Assembly (NCBI GenBank): GCA_014376525.1
Contig: JACMRI010000091.1
Span: 1-38,622 of the forward strand
Source: Bacteroidia bacterium
Lineage (GTDB): Bacteria > Bacteroidota > Bacteroidia > UBA4408
Length of the DNA: 38,622 nucleotides
Direction: 5' to 3'
Shown: positions 1-7,712 of the stretch, in pieces
Layout: each line of letters begins with the position of its first letter
How positions within the stretch are numbered: position 1 is the first letter of the stretch
The notes under the pieces: generated by a model
Databases searched by the model: none
What the model saw: only the letters and a program-made list of their open reading frames with translations
Told to the model about the DNA's origin: nothing
Position numbers and translations under genes: made by a program

Positions 1-126
1 GCCATCAAAATAAAATGGTGGGTGGGTGTCTGTTTTTTTGATAGAGTCGGCTACTTGTGTTTGAGCAAAAGACAAATTAACACAAACTGAAATAGTAATT
101 AAAGTAAGAAGTTGTTTAGTAAGCAT
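1..126 (-). CDS. Secreted protein, 5' end only (N-terminal 42 residues)
   Basis: Only the first 42 codons lie in the window; the gene runs off the left edge. The N-terminus is a clear signal peptide: MLTKQ, a hydrophobic core of about 14 residues, then a likely signal peptidase I site after SFA, with the mature chain starting QTQVADSIKK. The short hydrophilic stretch rich in Asp, Lys and Thr followed by PPFYFDG is common at the start of Bacteroidota outer-membrane barrels, but that is only a resemblance. A TAnnTTTG box lies 57 bases upstream of the ATG on the same strand. The function cannot be named from this fragment. Confidence 0.7.
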   Translation of the reverse strand, partial: MLTKQLLTLITISVCVNLSFAQTQVADSIKKTDTHPPFYFDG

Positions 127-452
127 AGATATAAATGTTAAGGATATAAATTAACACTAATTATGCTACAAAAACAAACGCTACAAAAATAAATCTTACA
201 AAACTATAGTACTCCACTATTTTCAGTCAATGAGCCAAGCCAAAGTGCGGTTACCGAGCCAAGCCTAAGTATACATCTTCCCTCCGCTATTGTACTTTTA
301 CTAACTGCAACCGTACCTATATATTTCGCCAAACCAAATTTTACACTATGCCATTTACCACAATAACCAAAACTAATTGTACTGACAAATACTATTATAC
401 CGACTTTAATTTTAATTTAGAAATATATTATTCATTCAAATAATCAATCAAA
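127..452. other. Intergenic region, no gene seen
   Basis: A 326-base AT-rich spacer between the divergent partial secreted gene and the small frameshifted gene. I see no convincing reading frame on either strand. It holds one -7-like box for the minus-strand gene and an imperfect 14-base direct repeat (GAGCCAAGCC plus A/T plus AAG) at 232-245 and 256-269. Confidence 0.5.
184..191 (-). promoter_or_regulatory. Bacteroidota -7 box for the partial secreted gene
   Basis: On the minus strand this reads TATTTTTG, a full match to TAnnTTTG, 57 bases before the start codon. No clear -33 TTTG is present at the expected distance. Confidence 0.3.
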
Positions 453-669
453 ATGAAAAACTTAACAATAGCACTAATCTTAATATCATTAAGGATAGCC
501 TGCAAAAAAATGCAATTGTACCGTAGTACTTGATTCAAATAAAATTTATCCAAAAGGCTCACTTATACTTAACCACGATACGTGCTGGAAAGCTGAAAAT
601 CAAGGAAGAGGAGGTATTCCAGGCCCTTGGTTACAAAAAGGTAACTACGTTTGGAAACAATGTGAATAA
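453..669 (+). pseudogene. Small secreted/lipoprotein-like protein broken by +1 frameshift in an A7 run
   Basis: The ATG at 453 opens a frame of 26 codons, MKNLTIALILISL followed by RIACKK, that stops at 531. If one A of the seven at 504-510 is removed, the frame continues to a stop at 667-669 and gives a 71-residue protein. It would have an N-terminal hydrophobic segment, a possible lipidation Cys at residue 17 (RIAC, poor at -3), and a mature part with Cys20, Cys22, Cys44 and Cys70. The mature part has the order Y-PKG-...-CWKAE-...-GGIPGPW-...-YVWK, which loosely resembles CBM5/12-type carbohydrate-binding modules (aromatics, then G-x-x-P-G-x-W). The break may be a real mutation, homopolymer slippage used as a switch, or a sequencing error. 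The resemblance to a binding module is inference. Confidence 0.55.
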
Positions 670-1070
670 ATAATTCCACACCAAAACAAAAAATATGTAA
701 CTAAAAAAAATGGTAGGTTAACTACACATTTTTATTTAAACAAGTGCATCTAACAACCATAAAAACTAATCGCCCAGTTTCCTCTTACTTGCACTGAGCG
801 TAATCTAAGCATAGCAGTGTCTGAGGGGTAGGGGATGGGGGTAACCACCCAATAGTTTAGTAAAACGAATAACCAACAAAATCCCAATAATCACTTACGC
901 GGTAAAGCTTTTAATCCCAAATGCTCCCTAAAAAAATTACTAAAATTAGGTGTAAAACTAAAAAACTACTATCAAAATGATAAAAAAAACAGCTAAAAAA
1001 AATAATTTAGTACTCAAAATTTAGTGCTATTTTTGTGTAAAATAATTTTTAACTATAAACATCTACAATT
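670..1070. other. Intergenic region, no gene seen; possible IS scar
   Basis: A 401-base spacer before tatA with no supported reading frame. The 12-mer GGTAGGTTAACT at about 712-723 is also found at the 3' end of the transposase remnant near 14583, so it could be a leftover element end. A short GC-richer patch with runs of G (about 780-845) stands out from the AT-rich background, but I cannot assign it. Confidence 0.4.
1028..1035 (+). promoter_or_regulatory. Bacteroidota -7 box upstream of tatA
   Basis: TATTTTTG matches TAnnTTTG exactly and sits 35 bases before the tatA ATG, giving a plausible 5' leader of about 28 bases. No good -33 element is seen. Confidence 0.45.
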
Positions 1071-1280
1071 ATGAGCATACTTACATCAGTACTTTTATTA
1101 GGGTTAGGCACTCCCGAAATTATATTAATAGCTTGTTTAGTATTATTAATGTTTGGAGGAAAAAAAATCCCCGAATTAATGAAAGGCTTAGGCAAAGGCA
1201 TTAAAGAATTTAAAGACGCTTCCAAAGGCACTACCAACGATAGCAACGAGGTTTCTAAGAACGAGGCTCCTAACAACTAA
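1071..1280 (+). CDS. tatA: Sec-independent (Tat) translocase subunit TatA
   Basis: This 69-residue protein has the full TatA layout: a short N-terminal region ending in GTPE, one transmembrane segment (about residues 14-30, [14 protein letters not shown]), the hinge [11 protein letters not shown], then an amphipathic helix ([12 protein letters not shown]) and a polar tail. TatA oligomers form the passage for folded twin-arginine substrates across the inner membrane. No tatC is in the window. A -7 box lies just upstream, and gatA follows 47 bases later on the same strand. No Shine-Dalgarno is present, as usual in this phylum. TatA and TatE cannot be told apart by sequence alone; TatA is the default for a single copy. 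Confidence 0.93.
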   Translation: MSILTSVLLLGLGTPEIILIACLVLLMFGGKKIPELMKGLGKGIKEFKDASKGTTNDSNEVSKNEAPNN

Positions 1281-1327
1281 GTTACAACCGTACTACTTTT
1301 TTAATTAATTTCTTATCGCTAGCCTTC

Positions 1328-2764
1328 GTGAAAAACTTCCAATCTATTGCTAAGGTTCAAAATTTATTGCTCCAACAAAAAACTATTTCTTGTGTAACTA
1401 TTGTTCAACAGTATTTAGATACTATTAAGGCGCACAATCCCACTATCAATGCCTACCTTGAAGTGTTTGAAACTGAAGCCCTACAAACAGCACAAACCAT
1501 TGATGCTAAAATAGCCAACGGCGAGCAACTAGGTTCATTGGCAGGTGTTGTAGTAGGCATAAAAGATAATATTGTATATAAAAATCATAAGGCCTCGGCA
1601 AGTTCCAAAATACTAACTAATTACATCAGCATATACTCTGCAACCGTTGTAGAACGTATGCTTGAGCAAGATGCTATTATTATTGGACGTTTAAATTGTG
1701 ATGAATTTGCAATGGGAGGTTCCAACGAAAATTCAGCAATGGGCAATGTACTTAATCCGTTAGATATTACACGTGTACCAGGCGGTTCATCGGGCGGTTC
1801 GGCAGCTGCCGTGGCTGCTAATATGTGCTTGGTAGCATTGGGTACAGATACTGGCGGAAGCATACGCCAACCCGCTGCTTTTTGCGGTATAGTTGGGCTA
1901 AAGCCCACTTATGGTTTAGTTAGCCGGTATGGTGCTATTGCTTACGCTTCATCGTTTGATCAAATAGGCCCACTTGCCCATACAGTAGAAGACTGTGCAC
2001 GTGTGCTACAAGTTATTGCTGGCGCAGATGCCTTTGATGCAACATTAGCAAAAACACAAGTGCCCAATTACACCAAAGATTTAACATTAAACACCAAAAA
2101 AAATATTGCTGTACTCCGCACCAGTATTGAGCATCCAGCGCTTGACCCTGAAGTTAAAACAGCAATCGTAAACAAATTACAAGACTTAGCCAACGCAGGA
2201 CATACCATTAATTATGTTGATTTTCCCAACATTGATTATTTAGTACCAACTTATTACGTGCTTACTACTGCGGAGGCTTCCAGTAATTTATCTCGTTATG
2301 ATGGGGTGCATTTTGGCTATCGTAGCCCCAACGCTACCGATTTACAAACCACTTATATAAAATCTCGAAGCGAAGGCTTTGGCACTGAAGTAAAACGTAG
2401 AATAATGTTAGGTACATTTGTATTAAGTGCAGGCTACTACGACGCATATTATGCCAAAGCACAACGTGTGCGCCGTGTATTAAAAAACGAAATTGATGCT
2501 ATACTAGCCACCAACGATTTTATACTAATGCCTACTACACCAAGTACAGCATTTACATTTGGTGCCAAAAAAGACCCAATAGCAATGTACTTAGAGGATA
2601 TTTATACCGTATTGGCTAACCTCGTGGGTTTACCAGCTATAGCTATTCCGTGTGGCGTGCATACCAATACTATGCCTATGAGCATACAACTTATGAGCAA
2701 AGCATTTGCTGAAGCCGAATTACTATCATTTACACACCAAATAAGTACAATAAACAATAATTAG
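1328..2764 (+). CDS. gatA: Asp-tRNA(Asn)/Glu-tRNA(Gln) amidotransferase subunit A
   Basis: GatA is the amidase subunit of GatCAB. It releases ammonia from glutamine so that misacylated Glu-tRNA(Gln) or Asp-tRNA(Asn) can be converted to the correct aminoacyl-tRNA. The amidase signature is complete: Lys79 in GIKDN, the Gly/Ser-rich block PGGSSGGSAAAVAANM with cis-Ser154, and the nucleophile Ser178 in DTGGSIRQPAAF. The 478-residue length is normal for the family. The start is a GTG; the first residues (MKNFQSIAKVQNLL) align with the usual beginning of GatA and no in-frame ATG lies nearby. tatA is just upstream and a lytic transglycosylase downstream. gatB and gatC are not in this window. Confidence 0.96.
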   Translation: MKNFQSIAKVQNLLLQQKTISCVTIVQQYLDTIKAHNPTINAYLEVFETEALQTAQTIDAKIANGEQLGSLAGVVVGIKDNIVYKNHKASASSKILTNYISIYSATVVERMLEQDAIIIGRLNCDEFAMGGSNENSAMGNVLNPLDITRVPGGSSGGSAAAVAANMCLVALGTDTGGSIRQPAAFCGIVGLKPTYGLVSRYGAIAYASSFDQIGPLAHTVEDCARVLQVIAGADAFDATLAKTQVPNYTKDLTLNTKKNIAVLRTSIEHPALDPEVKTAIVNKLQDLANAGHTINYVDFPNIDYLVPTYYVLTTAEASSNLSRYDGVHFGYRSPNATDLQTTYIKSRSEGFGTEVKRRIMLGTFVLSAGYYDAYYAKAQRVRRVLKNEIDAILATNDFILMPTTPSTAFTFGAKKDPIAMYLEDIYTVLANLVGLPAIAIPCGVHTNTMPMSIQLMSKAFAEAELLSFTHQISTINNN

Positions 2765-2938
2765 TTAATAAACTATTGCCATTGGTACGAAAAATGTAAG
2801 TAGGTTTTAAGATATTTGTAATTATATACACTAATCTTAGTAAATAACCGTTAATACTACATAATTTATTGTTTTGTAAAATGGTGTTTTCGTATTAAAA
2901 CACCACATTGTAAATCAATTATAAAACCTATAAATACC

Positions 2939-4648
2939 ATGAAAACTCTCATAAACTTAATTGTTTTAATTTTATTTTTGGCTGTAAATACATTTGCAAT
3001 AAATCCTCCTGCCAAAAAATATAAATACAGCGACACTACTTTTGTATTTAAAAATGATGATCCTATTGTAGCAGCTTTAGACAGTCTTAAATATTTAAAA
3101 TTGTGGGAAACAAGTGCCACCCCCGATATTGCAAAGCTAAATATTTACAATTATCGTACGGATGAAGTACCTACGTTTGATGATTTGGTGTACGAAGCTC
3201 GTTTAGCAAAACTAGATGCTGCATCGCCCATTCATTTAGATTACCACCCATCGGTACGTCCTTACATAGATATGTATATGTTTCGTCGTCGTTCGCAAGT
3301 ATCGCGTTTGTTGGGTTTGTCTAAAATGTATTTTCCAATGTTTGAACAAGTATTGGACAAATACAATTTACCATTAGAACTAAAAAATTTAGCAGTAATT
3401 GAATCGGCACTTAACCCTATGGCACAGTCGCACTGCGGGGCTACAGGATTATGGCAATTTATGTACGGTACTGGTAAAATGTTTAACTTAGACGTAACTT
3501 CATACGTAGATGAACGTAGAGACCCAATAAAAGCTACTGAGGCGGCTTGCAAATATTTTCAGTACTTGTATAACATGTTTGGCGATTGGCAATTGGTATT
3601 GGCTTCTTACAATGCTGGCCCAGGAACTGTAAACAGAGCTATACGTAGATCGGGGGGTAAGCGCACATATTGGGAAATACGTCCGTTTTTGCCAGTAGAA
3701 ACACAAGGGTACGTACCAGGTTTTATTGCGGCTACTTATGTAATGAATTATTCGGCAGAACATAACTTGTATCCAATAATTCCAGGCCCAGAATATTTTC
3801 AAATTGAAACTGTAAAAACTGCCCAGCAAGTTAGTTTTCAACAATTATCGCAAGGTTTAGGAATACCTGTAGAAGAGTTACGCTATTTAAACCCATCGTA
3901 CAAACAAAACATAATTCCGTTTACCGAAGATGGAAGTAACTTAGTGTTACCCCATAATAAAATAGGTGCTTTTGATAACAATGAGCAAGCTATTTATAAC
4001 TATAAAACGCCAGAGGAAAAAATACGCGAGGAGCAAGCAGATATTTCTAAATTACTTACTTATAAAGATGTGGGACGTGTACACAAAGTGCACAAAGGAG
4101 ATAATTTAAAATCCATAGCAAAACGATATGGAGTAAGTGTAGCCGAACTTAAAGAATGGAATAGAAAAGCAACTAAAGGTGGTAAACTTAAAGCAGGTAC
4201 ACGCATTACATATTATGTAAAAGTACCTGTGTATATGGCGCAAAACAAAAAAACTCCAAGCCAACCACAAGCTGCTAAAGACAGCACCGAAGTAGCTATT
4301 GTAGACGCTAAAATGTTGGAACAAGAACCCAAAACAACTAATGCTAAAGAAGAAGTTGCTGTAGAAGAAGATGAAGTGCAAGAAGAAACAAAAAAAGTAA
4401 CTAAGCTATCGGCCAAAGAAACTAAAAAACAACTTGCCGAAAAGAAAGAAGTTAAAACTAAAGAAAAAGAAACTACCAACAACAAAACTAAAACAATAGT
4501 GTATAAAGTACATAGAGGTGATACTTTGTGGAGCATAGCAAAAAACTACCCTGGAACTACGGTACAAGAAATTAAAAAATGGAACAATATTCGTAGCAAT
4601 AATGGTTTAAAAGTAGGCATGAAAGTTAAGATTGTACTTAACTCATAA
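2939..4648 (+). CDS. mltD: Membrane-bound lytic murein transglycosylase D-like protein with two LysM domains
   Basis: The protein is predicted to cleave the MurNAc-GlcNAc bond of peptidoglycan with formation of 1,6-anhydroMurNAc. Residues 1-20 form a signal peptide (cut after TFA). A GH23/SLT domain spans about 125-275, with catalytic Glu155 in AVIESALNP, the GLWQFM block (170-175) and the SYNAGPG motif (223-229). Two LysM domains follow: about 380-428 (VHKVHKGDNLKSIAKRYGVS) and 520-567 (VYKVHRGDTLWSIAKNYPGT). Between them lies a Lys/Glu/Thr-rich linker (about 435-518) likely to be unfolded. The order SLT-LysM-LysM and 569 residues fit the MltD class. It lies 174 bases after gatA and 20 bases before the barrel gene, so the latter is probably co-transcribed. 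Confidence 0.92.
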   Translation: MKTLINLIVLILFLAVNTFAINPPAKKYKYSDTTFVFKNDDPIVAALDSLKYLKLWETSATPDIAKLNIYNYRTDEVPTFDDLVYEARLAKLDAASPIHLDYHPSVRPYIDMYMFRRRSQVSRLLGLSKMYFPMFEQVLDKYNLPLELKNLAVIESALNPMAQSHCGATGLWQFMYGTGKMFNLDVTSYVDERRDPIKATEAACKYFQYLYNMFGDWQLVLASYNAGPGTVNRAIRRSGGKRTYWEIRPFLPVETQGYVPGFIAATYVMNYSAEHNLYPIIPGPEYFQIETVKTAQQVSFQQLSQGLGIPVEELRYLNPSYKQNIIPFTEDGSNLVLPHNKIGAFDNNEQAIYNYKTPEEKIREEQADISKLLTYKDVGRVHKVHKGDNLKSIAKRYGVSVAELKEWNRKATKGGKLKAGTRITYYVKVPVYMAQNKKTPSQPQAAKDSTEVAIVDAKMLEQEPKTTNAKEEVAVEEDEVQEETKKVTKLSAKETKKQLAEKKEVKTKEKETTNNKTKTIVYKVHRGDTLWSIAKNYPGTTVQEIKKWNNIRSNNGLKVGMKVKIVLNS

Positions 4649-4668
4649 ACTACTTAAAAACATATAAT

Positions 4669-5532
4669 ATGAACTTAAACGTAAAACTGTTATTAAAGCA
4701 AGCAACATGTATGTGTGTGCTTGTTTTTTTTGCTACTACAGCCAACGTGCGTGCACAAGCTGTAATGAAAGGATTTTATGGGAAAGAGTTTGGCATTAGT
4801 TTAGGTGCAGCTTATTACATCGGAGATATTAATCCAATAATTCCTTTGGTAGGCGCACGTCAATCAGTAGGGGCATATTTTCGTTTGAATAGAGATTATA
4901 GATGGAGTTTTAGAACCAACGTTATATATGGAAAAGTTACTGCTAATGATGCTAATAATAAATTGGAAGCATTACGCAATAGAAACTTAACGTTTCAATC
5001 CAATATATTTGAAGTGTCGGAGCAAGTAGAATTTAATTTTTGGCCCTATCGTGTTGATGAAAGTAATTACGCTTTTAGTCCGTATGCATTTATAGGTTTA
5101 GGCGCATTTTATTTTAATCCTAAAGCAACGTATAATAACGAATTAGTAGCATTGCAACCCCTTGCAACTGAAGGACAAGGCTTACTTAACTATCGTAAAC
5201 CATATAAGCGTATTGCGCTTAATATGCCATTAGGTATGGGTATAAAAGTAGGCTTGCAAGAAAAATGGACAGTGCAACTGGAGTTTTCTATACGTAAAAC
5301 CAATACAGATTATATTGATGATGTAAGTAGTACATATAAAAATCCATTACTAATAAAATCCAATACTGGTGTAGCTGCAGCCGCACTAAGCGATCCTAGT
5401 ACAACGGCTTCAACATTTGCTAAAGTAGGACATTTACGAGGCAACCCAGATACAAATGACTGGTACGGTTTTACGCATGTAAGTCTGTCGTATTCATTAC
5501 CCAATAAGCGAAAACACTGCCCCGCGCAATAA
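4669..5532 (+). CDS. Outer-membrane beta-barrel protein, DUF6089/PorG-like
   Basis: This 287-residue protein has a signal peptide (cut near NVRAQA) and a mature chain of alternating, aromatic-rich strands typical of an 8- to 10-stranded barrel. The opening GKEFGISLGAAYYIGDINP is the hallmark of the DUF6089 family, which includes PorG of the type IX secretion system. The barrel-like blocks YRWSFRTNVIYGKV and WTVQLEFSIRKTNTDYIDD are also typical. The last residues (KRKHCPAQ) are unusual for a barrel because they do not end in an aromatic. It starts 20 bases after mltD. Assignment to the family is good; a specific T9SS role is inference. Confidence 0.78.
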   Translation: MNLNVKLLLKQATCMCVLVFFATTANVRAQAVMKGFYGKEFGISLGAAYYIGDINPIIPLVGARQSVGAYFRLNRDYRWSFRTNVIYGKVTANDANNKLEALRNRNLTFQSNIFEVSEQVEFNFWPYRVDESNYAFSPYAFIGLGAFYFNPKATYNNELVALQPLATEGQGLLNYRKPYKRIALNMPLGMGIKVGLQEKWTVQLEFSIRKTNTDYIDDVSSTYKNPLLIKSNTGVAAAALSDPSTTASTFAKVGHLRGNPDTNDWYGFTHVSLSYSLPNKRKHCPAQ

Positions 5533-5612
5533 TTTTATTACACAAGCAACAAATACATACATTTTGTTGAGAGTTTGTTGAAATACGATTTTTTTTAAAC
5601 TAAAATAAAATG

Positions 5613-5620
5613 TATTTTCG
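5613..5620 (+). promoter_or_regulatory. Near-match -7 box upstream of the TPR gene
   Basis: TATTTTCG matches TAnnTTTG at five of six fixed positions and lies 44 bases upstream of the TPR gene start, in an AT-rich 132-base gap. Weak evidence for a separate promoter. Confidence 0.3.
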
Positions 5621-5664
5621 CCTCAAGTATTAAAAACAAACAAAGAAATTACCAAACAATAATT

Positions 5665-6378
5665 ATGGCTAAAAATAAATTAGAGGAATTAACAGCAGTT
5701 ACCAAACCAGAAACAGATATGTTGGACACAATGGAAACAAACTACACTAAAGTAGAAATGTACATTGAAGAAAACCAAAAAAGTTTAGGAATAATAGTAG
5801 GAGTAGTAGTAGCTATAGTAGCTGGTTATTTTGCTTTTCAAAAATTTTATTCTGAGCCTAAAGAGGTAGAAGCGGCTGCAGATATGTTTCAGGCAGAACA
5901 ATATTTCGCAAAAGATAGTTTAAACAAAGCGATTAAAGGGGATGGTATTAATCTTGGATTTGAACAAGTAATAGAAGAGTATGGTTTTACCAAATCGGCA
6001 AATTTAGCACACTACTACTTAGGAGTAAGCTATTTAAAGCAGGGTAAATTTGAAGATGCAATAGCTCAGTTGGAAGATTTTGACTCAAGCGACGAAATAC
6101 TTGGGCCTATAGCAATAGGGGCTATAGGTGACGCAAAAATGGAATTAAGTAAAACTGACGAAGCAATAGACTCTTACCTAAAAGCAGCTAACAAAAAGAA
6201 AAATAAATTTACATCGCCTATTTATTTAATGAAAGCAGGCTTAGCTTACGAAAGTAAAAAAGAATATACTAATGCACTTAAAACCTACGAAATCATAAAA
6301 AGTGACTATCCCGAAACCAACGAAGGACGCAATGCAGACAAGTATATAGCACGAGCTAAACTACTTACCGAAAATTAA
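5665..6378 (+). CDS. Membrane-anchored tetratricopeptide repeat protein (YfgM-like layout)
   Basis: The 237-residue protein has a charged cytoplasmic N-terminus of about 40 residues, one transmembrane segment (about 41-60, LGIIVGVVVAIVAGYFAF), then helical TPR units in the rest. The units include NLAHYYLGVSYLKQGKFEDAIAQL, AIGAIGDAKMELSKTDEAIDSY, and PIYLMKAGLAYESKKEYTNA. One N-terminal anchor followed by TPRs is the layout of YfgM-type periplasmic assembly helpers, but sequence alone does not give a partner. It has its own near-match -7 box and is followed by a strong terminator, so it is probably a single transcription unit or the last gene of the preceding run. Confidence 0.75.
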   Translation: MAKNKLEELTAVTKPETDMLDTMETNYTKVEMYIEENQKSLGIIVGVVVAIVAGYFAFQKFYSEPKEVEAAADMFQAEQYFAKDSLNKAIKGDGINLGFEQVIEEYGFTKSANLAHYYLGVSYLKQGKFEDAIAQLEDFDSSDEILGPIAIGAIGDAKMELSKTDEAIDSYLKAANKKKNKFTSPIYLMKAGLAYESKKEYTNALKTYEIIKSDYPETNEGRNADKYIARAKLLTEN

Positions 6379-6400
6379 AAAATAGTTATAATTAATATTC

Positions 6401-6439
6401 AAAAAAGACTGCTAACGTATTTTGTTGGCAGTTTTTTTT
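6401..6439 (+). terminator. Rho-independent terminator after the TPR gene
   Basis: The arms ACTGCTAAC (6408-6416) and GTTGGCAGT (6424-6432) pair with one G-T wobble around a 7-base loop. An A-run precedes the stem and a run of T follows it. This is the classical form and lies 22 bases after the stop codon. Confidence 0.85.
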
Positions 6440-6494
6440 ATTAATATAAGTTAAGAGTACTGATTTTATTATTTACAAAATTCATTATTTTTAC

Positions 6495-6502
6495 TATATT
6501 TG
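6495..6502 (+). promoter_or_regulatory. Bacteroidota -7 box upstream of T9SS cargo gene
   Basis: TATATTTG fits TAnnTTTG exactly, 37 bases before the ATG and directly downstream of the preceding terminator, so the cargo gene should start its own transcript here. Confidence 0.5.
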
Positions 6503-6539
6503 ATATAGGTACTATTAAAAATAAAAAAACTTATTAATT

Positions 6540-7706
6540 ATGAAAAAAATTATACTATCAATAATAACATTATCTACAGTAACTTTAGCACAAGGGCAAT
6601 TTACAATAACTAATTTAGATTTATTGCCACTGGATAGCGCTGTAACTATTTACACAGATACAGTGCCTAATCCATCTCTTATAATGTTGGGCACAGCAGG
6701 GATAGATAAAACGTGGGATTTTAGCAGTGCAAAAGCCCAAAAATCAGCTATTACACGTGCTTTATTACCTGCTAATACTACCTATCCACAATATAGCATT
6801 ATAAGCAACTATGCTTGGGAAACAATACGTGGAGTTGATACCGTATTTAGTTACATGGATAATTTTACCAATAATCTATCTAATAAAGTTAATGTTTTTA
6901 AAGATCCATTGGGTATTTCGGGTATTAATTTTAAAACAGTAAATGAGCCAGTACAAATTATGTACAACTACTCTTTAAAATTAAATAATACTTACAATAC
7001 TAGTTTAAATGACAGTTCAGTACAAGTTATTGATTTGGATATAAGTACATTAAATGGTGCAGGTACATTAGCTGTAATTATTGATTCTGTAAGAATAATA
7101 CTAACAACTAAAATGAGTTATGTAGTAGATGCTATTGGGAAATTAAAAACCCCACAAGACTCCAACTTAACTGTTTTACGCTTAAAAACATACAGTCAAA
7201 CAAAAACACATATTGAGGCAAAAGGAAAACCAGGTAACTTCTTCTTTCCCACTGTGTTTACGCCTGTTCCCAATAATCTTTTAGCACAAGTAAACCCAAA
7301 TTTGAGAAACGATAGTATTCTTAAAACTCATGGCTACGAATTTTGGACTAACGAAGGTTATTTGCCATTAGTTAAAGTAATTAGTAATGAAGCTGGAGAC
7401 ACAGCAAATGTAGTAGATTGGCAACAACACCATGCTTCGCTACGTGCTATAGGTTTAAAAGCATTGGTAAATAATGTGCAAGTAAATATGTATCCTAATC
7501 CAACATCAGGTTTTATAACTATAACTAACAATACATTAGCAAAAACAGCCAAAGTAACTGATTTTACTGGGCGCGAAGTGGCACAATTGCCAATCAACAA
7601 CAATACATTTGATGTTTCAATGCTTAAAAATGGTAACTATATTGTTACACTATTTAACATTGCAAATATAGCTGTTGCTAATGCTAGGATTGTAGTTAAC
7701 AAATAG
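6540..7706 (+). CDS. Secreted protein with type IX secretion C-terminal sorting domain
   Basis: A signal peptide (MKKIILSIITLSTVTLAQGQ) opens this 388-residue protein. The last 75 or so residues are a T9SS type A sorting domain: the block VNMYPNPTSGFITITN, then KVTDFTGREV, LPINNNTFDVSMLKNGNYIVTLF and a final strand ending VVNK. The middle (about 20-300) is rich in beta-strand and Asn/Thr and has no motif I can name; it repeats short polar strands around a WDFSSAK sequence. The protein is expected to cross the outer membrane through the T9SS and to be anchored or released after removal of the sorting domain. The gene is convergent with lysA, with a 6-base gap. Confidence 0.85.
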   Translation: MKKIILSIITLSTVTLAQGQFTITNLDLLPLDSAVTIYTDTVPNPSLIMLGTAGIDKTWDFSSAKAQKSAITRALLPANTTYPQYSIISNYAWETIRGVDTVFSYMDNFTNNLSNKVNVFKDPLGISGINFKTVNEPVQIMYNYSLKLNNTYNTSLNDSSVQVIDLDISTLNGAGTLAVIIDSVRIILTTKMSYVVDAIGKLKTPQDSNLTVLRLKTYSQTKTHIEAKGKPGNFFFPTVFTPVPNNLLAQVNPNLRNDSILKTHGYEFWTNEGYLPLVKVISNEAGDTANVVDWQQHHASLRAIGLKALVNNVQVNMYPNPTSGFITITNNTLAKTAKVTDFTGREVAQLPINNNTFDVSMLKNGNYIVTLFNIANIAVANARIVVNK

Positions 7707-7712
7707 AATAAA

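Noticed and set aside
780-845. GC-richer patch with G-runs considered as a tRNA, small RNA or element end
   Set aside because: No cloverleaf, no matching inverted arms and no repeat of it elsewhere in the window beyond short similarity near 14190-14220.
3262-4536. Several open frames of about 90-115 codons on the minus strand opposite mltD
   Set aside because: They lie inside a well-supported gene, have Phe/Ser/Cys-rich low-complexity translations and no family resemblance. They are shadows of the mltD codon pattern.
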